Position numbers and translations under genes: made by a program. A stretch of DNA of 64,000 bases from an uncultured SAR86 cluster bacterium (lineage in GTDB: Bacteria; Pseudomonadota; Gammaproteobacteria; Magnimaribacterales; D2472): contig CABZTX010000004.1 in the NCBI GenBank assembly GCA_902528875.1, positions 1 through 64,000 on the forward strand, written 5' to 3'. The notes beneath the pieces are model-generated. The model did no database searches. It saw nothing but the letters and a program-made list of their open reading frames with translations, and was not told the DNA's origin. Shown piece after piece: positions 29,920 to 38,323 of the stretch (positions are counted from its first letter, which is position 1; each line of letters opens with the position of its first letter).

Positions 29920-31193
29920 TTTTTAAAAAAGTTTAAGATGGTTTTAATATCATCAACTGGATTCATTGATTTATCCCCATTTCTTGCGATTAGCTCTATC
30001 TCTTTATTGTCAATATAATTTTTTCCAATAATTATATTTAACGGAATTCCTATAAGTTCTGAATCTTTGATTTTTGAACCATAACCAACATTTCTGTCAT
30101 CAAGAAGAACTGAGTAATTCATTTTTGTGAGCTGATCATACAAACTGATTGCTGCTTCAGTTATTTCTTTTTCTTTGTTATGGCCGATAGAAATAATATT
30201 TATATCAAAAGGAGATATATTATGAGGCCAAATTATTCCTTTTTCATCATAGTTTTGTTCTATAGCAGCAGCAACTAATCTTGAGACACCGATACCATAA
30301 CAGCCCATGTATAATGTTGAAGCTTTGCCATCAGCATTCAAAACGTTCGTTTTCATTGACTCAGCATATAGTTTGCCCAGTTTGAATATATGACCAACTT
30401 CAATGCCTTTTTTTATCTGAATTATACCTTTACCATCTGGTGATGGTTTTCCTTCTAGTGAGTCTATATCTTCTCCCTCGGAAAGCAAAAGCTCTGTATT
30501 TATTGCAAATTCAGAACCATCACTTATAGCAATTGTATCTTCTCCATTCTCAGCCAATACATGGAACTCTTCTGAGCTATCTCCACCAATTGCACCTGAG
30601 TCTGCTTTTGAAATCTTAAAATCAAGTCCAATTCTGTTAAAAATTTTTTTATATGTCTCCCGCATTAAAATATATGTTTCCTGAAGAGATGATTCATCAA
30701 TATTAAAACTATAAGAGTCTTTCATAAGAAATTCTCTTCCTCTCATGATTCCATATCTTGGCCTCACCTCATCCCTGAATTTAGTTTGTATTTGATAAAT
30801 ATTTAAAGGGAGTTGTTTATAGCTTTTTACATTATTTCTAATAATATCTGTAATAACTTCTTCATGTGTTGGACCTAAACAAAAGTCTCTTTCATGCCTA
30901 TCTTTAATTCTCAGTAATTCAAGACCCATTTTGTCCCATCTTTTAGTTTCATCCCATAATTCTTTTGGTTGAACCATAGGCATGAACACCTCTTGAGCAC
31001 CAGATCCATCCATTTCTTCTCTAATAATATTTTCAATTTTTTTTAAGACTTTTAGTCCCAATGGCAACCAAGTATATATACCTGAAGCAGCTTTTCTAAT
31101 CATGCCAGCACGAAGCATTAATTTATGACTAACTATTTCGGCTTCTTGAGGAGCATCCTTAAGTGTTGGTATTAGTAGATTTGAAAATAACAT
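29916..31193 (-). CDS. proS: Prolyl-tRNA synthetase lacking the INS editing domain
   Basis: Class II synthetase charging tRNA-Pro. Apart from one deletion, the 425 aa follow the bacterial-type enzyme closely: the TWLPLGLKVL region, GPTHEE, KFRDEVRPRYGIMRGREFLMKD-type motif 2 (written here as FRDEVRPRYGIMRGREF), then GHIFKLG, MGCYGIGVSR (motif 3) and an anticodon domain. The roughly 180-residue INS insertion between motifs 2 and 3 is replaced by a short linker (about residues 232-250), so cis-editing of Ala-tRNA-Pro is lost. Similar INS-less forms occur in Alphaproteobacteria. It is divergent from fmdB with only 31 bp between the start codons. Confidence 0.95.
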   Translation of the reverse strand: MLFSNLLIPTLKDAPQEAEIVSHKLMLRAGMIRKAASGIYTWLPLGLKVLKKIENIIREEMDGSGAQEVFMPMVQPKELWDETKRWDKMGLELLRIKDRHERDFCLGPTHEEVITDIIRNNVKSYKQLPLNIYQIQTKFRDEVRPRYGIMRGREFLMKDSYSFNIDESSLQETYILMRETYKKIFNRIGLDFKISKADSGAIGGDSSEEFHVLAENGEDTIAISDGSEFAINTELLLSEGEDIDSLEGKPSPDGKGIIQIKKGIEVGHIFKLGKLYAESMKTNVLNADGKASTLYMGCYGIGVSRLVAAAIEQNYDEKGIIWPHNISPFDINIISIGHNKEKEITEAAISLYDQLTKMNYSVLLDDRNVGYGSKIKDSELIGIPLNIIIGKNYIDNKEIELIARNGDKSMNPVDDIKTILNFFKN

Positions 31194-31224
31194 AGTTTAT
31201 AATTTTATCTTTTTTTGAGAACTT

Positions 31225-31515
31225 ATGCCGATTTATGACTACAAATGTTCAATATGCGAATACCAATTAGAATTAATTCATAAAATAAATGATAAACCAA
31301 GTGAAATTTGTCCAAAATGTAATAAGAAATCTCTAAAAAAGTTAGTTTCTGCACCATCTTTTAGATTAAAAGGTGGAGGTTGGTATGAAACCGACTTTAA
31401 AACAGGTAAAAAGAGAAATATTTTGACGAGCGAGCCCTCCAAAGAGCATAAATCAGAAGAAACTTCTAAAACAAACTCCAAGAAAGCCTCTAAACAAGAT
31501 AAAATTAATAAATAG
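31225..31515 (+). CDS. FmdB/zinc-ribbon regulatory family protein
   Basis: Small protein of 96 aa opening MPIYDYKC, with CxxC pairs at Cys 8/11 and Cys 29/32 that form a zinc ribbon, followed by SAPSFRLKGGGWYETDF, the standard FmdB end of domain. The last roughly 35 residues are Lys/Ser/Glu-rich and probably disordered. The family's function is not established. It is the first gene of a run fmdB-aspS-yebC; such a zinc ribbon commonly precedes aspS in Proteobacteria. Confidence 0.85.
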   Translation: MPIYDYKCSICEYQLELIHKINDKPSEICPKCNKKSLKKLVSAPSFRLKGGGWYETDFKTGKKRNILTSEPSKEHKSEETSKTNSKKASKQDKINK

Positions 31516-31527
31516 ACAGGGAAAAAA

Positions 31528-33294
31528 ATGAAATCTAATTATTGTGGTGAAATTACATCATCAAATTTAAATGAAGAGGTTACTATTTGTGGCTGGATCC
31601 ACAGAAGAAGGGATCATGGTGGAGTAATATTTCTTGATGTAAGAGACATAAAAGGTATATGCCAAGCAGTTGTCAATCCTGATAATCAAAAATCTTTTCA
31701 ATTAGCTGAAACCATAAGAAATGAATTTGTTGTTCAGATCAGTGGAATTGTTCGAAGCAGGCTTGAAGGAACAGTTAACAAAAATATGCATACAGGTGAA
31801 ATTGAAATCGAAGTAAAAAATATAAATATCTTAAGCAAAGCAAATACTCCTGTATTTCCAATAGATGAGTATCAAGAAGTTAATGAAGATGTGAGATTAA
31901 AAAACAGAGTTCTGGATCTCCGAAGGCCTGAAATGAACGAAAGAATTATCACAAGATCTAAAATTACTTCTTTAGTAAGAAATTATTTAGACAAAAATGG
32001 CTTTCATGAGATTGAGACACCAATCTTAACAAAAGCTACACCAGAAGGTGCAAGAGACTACATTCTCCCCAGCAGAGTTCAACCTGGAAGCTTTTATGCT
32101 TTGCCTCAATCTCCTCAACTTTTTAAGCAATTACTCATGATAGGTGGACTTGATAAATATTATCAGATTGCAAGATGTTTTCGAGACGAAGATCTAAGAG
32201 CTGATAGACAGCCTGAATTTACACAAATTGACATTGAGGCATCTTTCATAGATCAAGATGAAATAATTGATATAAGTGAAAAAATGATTAAAAAAATCTT
32301 TAAAGAATTTTGCAATGAAAAACTAGATAAATTTGAGGTAATAGATTGGCATAAGGCAATGCACGAATATGGTTGTGATAAGCCTGACCTTAGAATACCT
32401 TTAAAACTGATAGAGGTTTCTGATCTTGTAAAAGAAGAGGAATTTAAAGTTTTTTCTGAACCAGCAAAAAAATTAAATTCAAGGGTAGTTGCTCTAAAAG
32501 TCCCAAATGGAAATTCTCTATCAAGAGGACAAATAGATGATTACACCAAATTTGTCTCTAAACTCGGAGCGAAGGGTTTGGCATATATAAAAATTAATGA
32601 CATTGATGACTTCGAAAATGGCATCCAGTCTCCAATTTTAAAGTTTTTAAATAATGAAACAGTTAAAAACATTCTTGAAAATTTAGAAGCAGAAACTGGA
32701 GACTTAATATTCTTTGGAGCTGGCTCGTCGACTATTGTAAATTTATCAATGAGCAGCCTTATTAAAAAACTAGGGGAAGATTTAAATTTATATGTAACCA
32801 AGTGGGCACCTTGTTGGATTATAAATTTTCCTATATTTGAATTAAACAATGAAGGTAACCTGACTCCACTTCATCATCCTTTCACATTACCGAAATGCTC
32901 GCAAAAAGAGATTTTGGAAAAACCAGAAGATGCAATTGCTCATGCTTATGATGTTGTATTAAATGGTTACGAAATCGGTGGAGGGTCACTAAGAATATAT
33001 GACAAGAGTATGCAACAGACAATTTTTGATACTTTGAATATTACTAAAGAAGATGCAGAGAATAAATTTGGATTTCTTTTAAGAGCTCTTTCATCCGGTT
33101 GTCCACCACATGGAGGAATTGCTTTTGGGTTAGATAGAATTATTATGTTGGTATCTGACACTACTAATATTAGAGATGTTATAGCATTTCCAAAAACTCA
33201 AAGTGCGACATGTTTGCTAACAGATGCGCCAAGTAAAGTTGAAAAAAAACAACTTGAAGAACTTAAAATAAAAAGCATATTAAAGGAAGAATAA
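31528..33294 (+). CDS. aspS: Aspartyl-tRNA synthetase
   Basis: Bacterial-type class II AspRS of 588 aa. The N-terminal OB fold has CGWIHRRRDHGGVIFLD-like anticodon-binding sequence, motif 1 follows, then FETPIL-type sequence (written HEIETPILTKATPEGARDY in pieces), YQIARCFRDEDLRADRQPEF motif 2, the bacterial insertion domain, and the C-terminal GGIAFGLDRI motif 3. Whether it is discriminating or also charges tRNA-Asn cannot be told here. Spacing of 3 bp to yebC suggests cotranscription. Confidence 0.96.
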   Translation: MKSNYCGEITSSNLNEEVTICGWIHRRRDHGGVIFLDVRDIKGICQAVVNPDNQKSFQLAETIRNEFVVQISGIVRSRLEGTVNKNMHTGEIEIEVKNINILSKANTPVFPIDEYQEVNEDVRLKNRVLDLRRPEMNERIITRSKITSLVRNYLDKNGFHEIETPILTKATPEGARDYILPSRVQPGSFYALPQSPQLFKQLLMIGGLDKYYQIARCFRDEDLRADRQPEFTQIDIEASFIDQDEIIDISEKMIKKIFKEFCNEKLDKFEVIDWHKAMHEYGCDKPDLRIPLKLIEVSDLVKEEEFKVFSEPAKKLNSRVVALKVPNGNSLSRGQIDDYTKFVSKLGAKGLAYIKINDIDDFENGIQSPILKFLNNETVKNILENLEAETGDLIFFGAGSSTIVNLSMSSLIKKLGEDLNLYVTKWAPCWIINFPIFELNNEGNLTPLHHPFTLPKCSQKEILEKPEDAIAHAYDVVLNGYEIGGGSLRIYDKSMQQTIFDTLNITKEDAENKFGFLLRALSSGCPPHGGIAFGLDRIIMLVSDTTNIRDVIAFPKTQSATCLLTDAPSKVEKKQLEELKIKSILKEE

Positions 33295-33297
33295 TCT

Positions 33298-34035
33298 ATG
33301 GCTGGTCATTCAAAATGGGCAAATATAAAGCATAGAAAAGCAAGGCAAGATGCCTCCAGAGGGAAAGTTTGGACAAAAGTTATCAGAGAAATCACAGTTG
33401 CAGCCAAAGACGGTCCTGATCCAAACGACAACCCAAGATTAAGATTGGCACTAGAAAAAGCAAATACTGCAAACATGCCTAAAGATAATATTAAAAGAGC
33501 GATTGAAAAAGGTTCAGGTACTGGCGAATCAGGAGCTCTAGAAGAAATTATATTTGAGGGTTATGGTCCTGGTGGGGTTGCAATCTTAGTTGAAACTATG
33601 TCGGACAATAGAAATAGAACAGTTTCAGATGTAAGACATGCCTTCTCAAAGTTTGGTGGTAATCTTGGTACGGATGGATCAGTTTCGTATCTATTTAAAA
33701 AACTTGGAATAATACATATAAGCAAAGACTTTTCTGAAGAGAAACTAATGGAAATAGTCATTGAGTCAGGTGCTGATGATTTTACTGAAGAAGAAGATTT
33801 TTATGAAGTAACTACTGAGTCATCTAACTTCAATAAAGTTTTAGATGTCTTTAAACATTATGAGGTTAATTATATAAATGCTGAGCTAACCCTGAGAGCA
33901 GAAACCTCTATAAATCTTGATGAAGAAATGTCTGAAAAAGTTTTCAATATTATGGAGTTTATGGATAATCTTGATGATGTACAAGAGGTTCATACAAATG
34001 GCGAATTTCCAGAAGACTTTGAGGTTAAAGGTTAA
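33298..34035 (+). CDS. yebC: YebC/PmpR family protein
   Basis: Protein of 245 aa with the invariant start AGHSKWANIKHRKARQDA, then GYGPGGVAILVET and DNRNRT. The family comprises proposed transcriptional regulators, and some members help ribosomes pass proline-rich stretches. In most Gammaproteobacteria yebC is followed by ruvC-ruvA-ruvB. Here the next gene, 2 bp away, is an unrelated PD-(D/E)XK nuclease, and ybgC follows. Confidence 0.95.
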   Translation: MAGHSKWANIKHRKARQDASRGKVWTKVIREITVAAKDGPDPNDNPRLRLALEKANTANMPKDNIKRAIEKGSGTGESGALEEIIFEGYGPGGVAILVETMSDNRNRTVSDVRHAFSKFGGNLGTDGSVSYLFKKLGIIHISKDFSEEKLMEIVIESGADDFTEEEDFYEVTTESSNFNKVLDVFKHYEVNYINAELTLRAETSINLDEEMSEKVFNIMEFMDNLDDVQEVHTNGEFPEDFEVKG

Positions 34036-34037
34036 TT

Positions 34038-34463
34038 TTGTCAATAAACTCAAGAAATAAAGGTGCTGTATTTGAGAGACAGATAGCTAATGCGTTGATA
34101 GAAGATTTAAATTTAAAAAATCCTGTTAAAAGGATATTAGAGCAAACAAGAACAAAGGAACTGCCAGACCTGATGCTAGGTAGTTGGTGTATTGAATGCA
34201 AGGCTTATGGCACTGGTGCAGAACCTAGACCAGACTGGTGGGAACAGGTTATAGCATCATCCAAGACTAATGGATTAAAACCTGCACTTGTATATAAATT
34301 TAATAATAGACCAATAAAAGTTCGTATTTTAGCTTGCTCAATTAATAGCAGAATAAAGAATGATTTAGTTACAGTTGATCTTTTGTGGCCAGATTTTATT
34401 CAAATTATATTAGAGTTATTTCAAGAGGATATTGAATTACATGAACGAACATATCAAGTGTGA
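34038..34463 (+). CDS. PD-(D/E)XK nuclease in the ruvC position, possible Holliday-junction resolvase
   Basis: Protein of 141 aa from a TTG start; a stop codon at 34026 leaves no upstream ATG. It opens SRNKGAVFERQIANAL and has Glu 13, Asp 44 (LPDLM), and Glu 53-x-Lys 55 (CIECKAY), the catalytic layout of PD-(D/E)XK enzymes, followed by DWWEQVIASS. Such proteins are common in phages, where some are annotated as resolvases. It is not related to RuvC (RNase H fold). It replaces ruvCAB between yebC and ybgC and overlaps ybgC by 23 bp. The nuclease call is firm; the resolvase role is inferred from position. Confidence 0.78.
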   Translation: MSINSRNKGAVFERQIANALIEDLNLKNPVKRILEQTRTKELPDLMLGSWCIECKAYGTGAEPRPDWWEQVIASSKTNGLKPALVYKFNNRPIKVRILACSINSRIKNDLVTVDLLWPDFIQIILELFQEDIELHERTYQV

Positions 34464-34851
34464 TGACCTTAAACAAAAAATTTTTATAGAGGATACAGAC
34501 TTTCAAGGAGTTGTATATCACGCAAATTATTTAAAATATTTTGAAAGAGCTAGATCTAATTTTTTATCAAAAGTGGGAGTTTCACAGAAGGAGCTAAGAA
34601 ATCAGGATAAAGCATTCGTAGTAAAAAGCATTGAACTTGATTACCTTAACTCAGCTGGGCTCGGAACTGAAATAATTGTCGAATCTTATGTAGAAAAAAA
34701 ATCAAAAGCAAGAATTGTTTTCTATCAAAAAGTTTTAAATAAAAATGATAATAAAATTCTCGTATCTGGAAGAGTTGAGGTATGTTTTATAAATTTGTCT
34801 ACAAAAAAACCAATAAAATTTCCTGATGAATTATTATCAAATCTCACATAG
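34441..34851 (+). CDS. ybgC: Acyl-CoA thioesterase YbgC (hot-dog fold)
   Basis: Hot-dog thioesterase of 136 aa that begins the Tol-Pal operon in Proteobacteria. The active-site segment EDTDFQGVVYHANYLKYFER has the conserved Asp before a hydrophobic GVVYH stretch. ATG 34441 is chosen over an in-frame TTG at 34432. It overlaps the upstream nuclease and lies 8 bp before tolQ. The family hydrolyses short- or long-chain acyl-CoA; the relevance to Tol-Pal is unclear. Confidence 0.93.
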   Translation: MNEHIKCDDLKQKIFIEDTDFQGVVYHANYLKYFERARSNFLSKVGVSQKELRNQDKAFVVKSIELDYLNSAGLGTEIIVESYVEKKSKARIVFYQKVLNKNDNKILVSGRVEVCFINLSTKKPIKFPDELLSNLT

Positions 34852-34859
34852 AATAAATC

Positions 34860-35528
34860 ATGGATGAAATATCAGTTTTAAATCTTTTCTTAGAGGCTGG
34901 CTTAGTTGTAAAAATTGTTATGACATTACTTTTTGTTGCGTCAATTCTATCTTGGATAGTTATTATTGAAAGATACAATTTTTTTACAAAAATAAAAAAT
35001 CTTAATAACGAATTTCTTAAAAATTTTTGGAACAATAAAGACCTTACTTTGCTTTATAATGACTTGTCAGACAATAATTTTCTGTATGGCTCTATGAATT
35101 TATTCAAGAATTCTTATGATGAATTCCAAGATATAAATACAAACAAAACAATTTCAGAACTTGATCTTGAAGGTATTAATAGAATAATGAGAGTTTCAAT
35201 TGCATCTGATGAGGAAGAAATGAATAAGCATTTATCATTCCTTGCTAATGTTGGTTCTGTTAGTCCCTATGTTGGTTTGCTTGGAACAGTTTGGGGAATT
35301 ATGACTTCATTTCAAGGATTATCTGATGCAACACAAGCTACTATTAATGCTGTTGCTCCAGGTATTTCTGAAGCCTTAATTGCCACTGGTATGGGTTTAT
35401 TTGCAGCAATTCCTGCAGTCGTGGCATTTAATAAATTTACTTCAGAATCAGAGTCTATTAGTCAAAGTACAATGATTTTTGCAGAAGAACTAGCCAGTAT
35501 TTTTTATAAGCAATCAATTAAAAAATAA
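34860..35528 (+). CDS. tolQ: Tol-Pal energy-transducing subunit TolQ
   Basis: Inner-membrane proton-channel component of 222 aa, homologous to ExbB and MotA. A first membrane segment lies at about residues 15-37, and the second and third in the conserved C-terminal half, with SPYVGLLGTVWGIMTSF and EALIATGMGLFAAIPAV. With TolR it energises TolA for outer-membrane constriction at division. It overlaps tolR by one base. Confidence 0.95.
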   Translation: MDEISVLNLFLEAGLVVKIVMTLLFVASILSWIVIIERYNFFTKIKNLNNEFLKNFWNNKDLTLLYNDLSDNNFLYGSMNLFKNSYDEFQDINTNKTISELDLEGINRIMRVSIASDEEEMNKHLSFLANVGSVSPYVGLLGTVWGIMTSFQGLSDATQATINAVAPGISEALIATGMGLFAAIPAVVAFNKFTSESESISQSTMIFAEELASIFYKQSIKK

Positions 35529-35950
35529 TGATTTATAGGCTTGCAAAAAAGAAAAATCTTAAAGCTGAAATAAATGTAGTTCCATACATAGATGTGATGC
35601 TTGTTCTTTTGATTATATTTATGGTTTTATCACCTCTTTTAATTCAAGGAATTGAAGTTAATTTACCTCAAACAGACACAACAAAAATGTCAGTACAAAA
35701 TGAACCGTTAGTAATATCGATTGATAAAAATGGAAATTATTTTATTAATGTTGGGGATGAATCGCTTTCAATAGACTTAGAAGAGCTAAAAAGAAAATCA
35801 AAAGTAATCTATGATGCAAATCCAGAAGTAGAAGTAGTTTTTCAAAATGATAAAAATGTAGCATTTGAGTCTGTAGCAAAAGCAATGGCATCAATTCAGA
35901 GTATTGGAATTTCTAATATAGGAATCGTAACTTCTGGTTATGAGAATTAA
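35528..35950 (+). CDS. tolR: Tol-Pal energy-transducing subunit TolR
   Basis: Single-pass protein of 140 aa, homologous to ExbD. The membrane segment NVVPYIDVMLVLLIIFM carries the proton-path Asp (residue 22). The periplasmic domain (about residues 60-140) has the pattern ISIDKNGNYFIN, then VAKAMASIQSIGISNIGIVT. This domain pattern is what the C-terminal extension of FdxA at 23.7 kb resembles. It overlaps tolA by 11 bp. Confidence 0.95.
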   Translation: MIYRLAKKKNLKAEINVVPYIDVMLVLLIIFMVLSPLLIQGIEVNLPQTDTTKMSVQNEPLVISIDKNGNYFINVGDESLSIDLEELKRKSKVIYDANPEVEVVFQNDKNVAFESVAKAMASIQSIGISNIGIVTSGYEN

Positions 35951-36566
35951 TAAAACTTATTTTGAAGCCTCTTTTGTCTCATTTTTAATACATGCCTTAA
36001 TTCTTTTATATCTTCTTGGTTTCTTTTATTCTGAGTCTAAACAGACATCAATATTAACCAAGCCGATAAACGTAAGTTTGATTTATAAAGATCAATCCGG
36101 AGTAAAAAAAAATAAATCTATCAACAAGATTATCGAACCACAAAAAATTGAGTTATCAGAGGCAATTAACAAAAATGAGACTTCTACAGAATCTATCTCA
36201 TTCGATTCGCTTTTAACCTCAATTGATTTTGATGAGCTTTTAAAAGAAGACAACCTAATCTCTGAGAGAATAGAACAAAATGAAATTGATTTATACTCTT
36301 CCTTGATAGTAAAAAATATCGAAGAAGCTTGGCGAAAACCAATTAATATTCAAGAGGGATTAATCTGTAATTTAAGACTTACAATTAACAAAAGTGGCAG
36401 AGTTCTTAACGTTAACCTTATAAAAAGTAGTGGGAACATAAGGTTTGATAATTCTGCGATTAAAGCAGTTCAAAGAGTTGAGACTTTTAGTTTCTATAAT
36501 CAAATTTCAGCTAGTCTTTTTGCATCTAACTTTAGAACAGTAATTCTAAAATTCAATCCATCATGA
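35940..36566 (+). CDS. tolA: Short TolA
   Basis: Inner-membrane protein that reaches across the periplasm to Pal. It has 208 aa, about half of E. coli TolA (421 aa). One membrane helix is at about residues 13-30. A modest linker (about 40-115) replaces the long Ala/Lys-rich helix of domain II. The C-terminal TonB/TolA-like domain (about 118-208) has EEAWRKP and the LRLTINKSGRVLNVNLIKSSG strand pair. Identity rests on this layout and on position between tolR and tolB. Confidence 0.85.
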   Translation: MRINKTYFEASFVSFLIHALILLYLLGFFYSESKQTSILTKPINVSLIYKDQSGVKKNKSINKIIEPQKIELSEAINKNETSTESISFDSLLTSIDFDELLKEDNLISERIEQNEIDLYSSLIVKNIEEAWRKPINIQEGLICNLRLTINKSGRVLNVNLIKSSGNIRFDNSAIKAVQRVETFSFYNQISASLFASNFRTVILKFNPS

Positions 36567-37819
36567 ATAGAATAATTTTTTTACTAATATTTTCTAATAT
36601 CTTAATTTCTGAACTTATCTTAGAGGTTACTCAGGGTACAGATGATCCTTATAGGGTCGCATTAGTAACGTTTAATGGAGACGCCAAAATAGTTAATGAG
36701 ATAAATTCAGTTATTAGAAATAACCTTATGAGATCTGGCGAGTTTAATATTTTTGAAGATGATGATTTGTTATCAGTACCTAAAAATGAAAATGAAATAA
36801 TTTATAACGATTTTAAGATTCTTAATATTGATTATCTTGTTTTTGGAGAGGTTTTTATTGATGGAAATAGCAATTCAGTAGAATATAAAGTTTTTGATAT
36901 TAAAAGGGGTACTCAGATAAGAAACTCAACTGTTTTTGGAATTCCAAATAGAAACAGACAATTAGCACATTATGTTGCCGATGGTATTTATGAAGAAATA
37001 ACTGGTATAAAGGGAATATCAGCTACAAAAATTTTATACGTTACTGAGAAAGATAATTTCAATCTAGTTATTTCAGATGCTGATGGAAAGAATGAACAAC
37101 TATTGCTTTCAAGCTCTGAGCCAATAATTTCACCAACATGGTCTCCTGATTCGAAAAAGGTAGCATATGTATCATTCGAAACTGGTATGGCTAAAGTGTA
37201 TATTCAAGATATAGCTTCTGGTGAAAGGGAGGTCGTGATAGAAAACTCAAAGCAAATAAGTTCACCAGCATGGTCTCCAGATGGAAAATTTTTATCTTTA
37301 ACAATGTATCAGGATGGAAATGCTGAAATTTATATATTGAACTTAAAAAATAAAAACCTTACTAGATTAACAAATCATTATAGTATTGATACTGAATCAG
37401 TATGGTCACCAAGAGGAACCAAAATTATGTTTACTTCAGGTCGATCAGGATCTCCTCAATTATATGAAATAAATTTAAGAAAATTTAATTCAAAACCAAA
37501 GAGGATTACTTTTGATGGAAATTACAATGCTAAAGGATCTTATTTACCTAATAATGAAGGGATAGTTTTTGTGCATAGAAGCAAAGATCAGTTTCAGATT
37601 GCACTTAAATACTTTAATGAAAATTTTGTTAGAACTTTAACAAACTCAATGATGGATGAATCACCTAGTATTTCTCCTAACGGAAATGTTATAGTTTATG
37701 CAGTAAAAATTAATGGTACTGGGATGCTCGCTGGTGTTACTTTAAGTGGAGCAAAATTTATTTTACCTGCTTCTGAAGGTGCTGTTCGTGAACCATCTTG
37801 GTCAAGTTTTTTGAGATAA
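36563..37819 (+). CDS. tolB: Periplasmic Tol-Pal protein TolB
   Basis: Periplasmic protein of 418 aa: a signal peptide (about residues 1-16), an alpha/beta N-terminal domain, then a six-bladed beta-propeller with repeated SPTWSPDSKKVAYVS, SPAWSPDGKFLSL and ESVWSPRGTKIMF motifs. TolB binds Pal and signals the state of the complex. It overlaps tolA by 4 bp. The N-terminus retains ILEVTQGTDDPYRVAL, typical of the TolA-binding region. Confidence 0.95.
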   Translation: MNRIIFLLIFSNILISELILEVTQGTDDPYRVALVTFNGDAKIVNEINSVIRNNLMRSGEFNIFEDDDLLSVPKNENEIIYNDFKILNIDYLVFGEVFIDGNSNSVEYKVFDIKRGTQIRNSTVFGIPNRNRQLAHYVADGIYEEITGIKGISATKILYVTEKDNFNLVISDADGKNEQLLLSSSEPIISPTWSPDSKKVAYVSFETGMAKVYIQDIASGEREVVIENSKQISSPAWSPDGKFLSLTMYQDGNAEIYILNLKNKNLTRLTNHYSIDTESVWSPRGTKIMFTSGRSGSPQLYEINLRKFNSKPKRITFDGNYNAKGSYLPNNEGIVFVHRSKDQFQIALKYFNENFVRTLTNSMMDESPSISPNGNVIVYAVKINGTGMLAGVTLSGAKFILPASEGAVREPSWSSFLR

Positions 37820-37834
37820 TTTAAGGAGGAATTT

Positions 37835-38320
37835 ATGCAGTATACGAGAATTAATTTTCATTTTTTATTTTTTTTAATTTTTTTAAGCTCATGTTCAAGT
37901 ATGAATGTTTCTCAGGAAAAAGTTTATCCTGATGATGTGAGAACTGTTAAAGCATCATTGAGCAGTTCTGAGGTTAGTTATGATAGTGAGGCAATTTTTG
38001 CTAATGCAATAATTTATTTTGAGTTTGATAAATCAAACCTTACAACTAAATCTCTTCAAACATTGAAAAGCATTGTTAATGCATTAGAAGAAAATTCTGC
38101 AATTGGATTAACTTTATCTGGTCATGCTGATGAAAGAGGCACTCGTGAATATAATTTAGCTTTAGGTCAAAGGCGTGCAGAAACCGTAGCTGAATACTTA
38201 ATACTAAATGGTATTAATAAGAGCAGAATCACTGTAAAAAGCTATGGTGAAGAAATGCCTGCAATGTTGGGTCAAAATGAGAAAAGTTATGCAAAGAATA
38301 GAAGAGTTGAGATAAATTAA
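37835..38320 (+). CDS. pal: Peptidoglycan-associated lipoprotein Pal
   Basis: Outer-membrane lipoprotein of 161 aa: a signal peptide with lipobox FLSSC (Cys 20), then an OmpA-like peptidoglycan-binding domain with YFEFDKSNLT, LSGHADERGTREYN and NRRVEI, holding the Asp and Arg that bind diaminopimelate. This agrees with the diaminopimelate-type MurE. An unusually strong Shine-Dalgarno AAGGAGG (37823-37829) precedes it, consistent with high expression compared with its neighbours. Confidence 0.96.
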   Translation: MQYTRINFHFLFFLIFLSSCSSMNVSQEKVYPDDVRTVKASLSSSEVSYDSEAIFANAIIYFEFDKSNLTTKSLQTLKSIVNALEENSAIGLTLSGHADERGTREYNLALGQRRAETVAEYLILNGINKSRITVKSYGEEMPAMLGQNEKSYAKNRRVEIN

Positions 38321-38323
38321 TTA

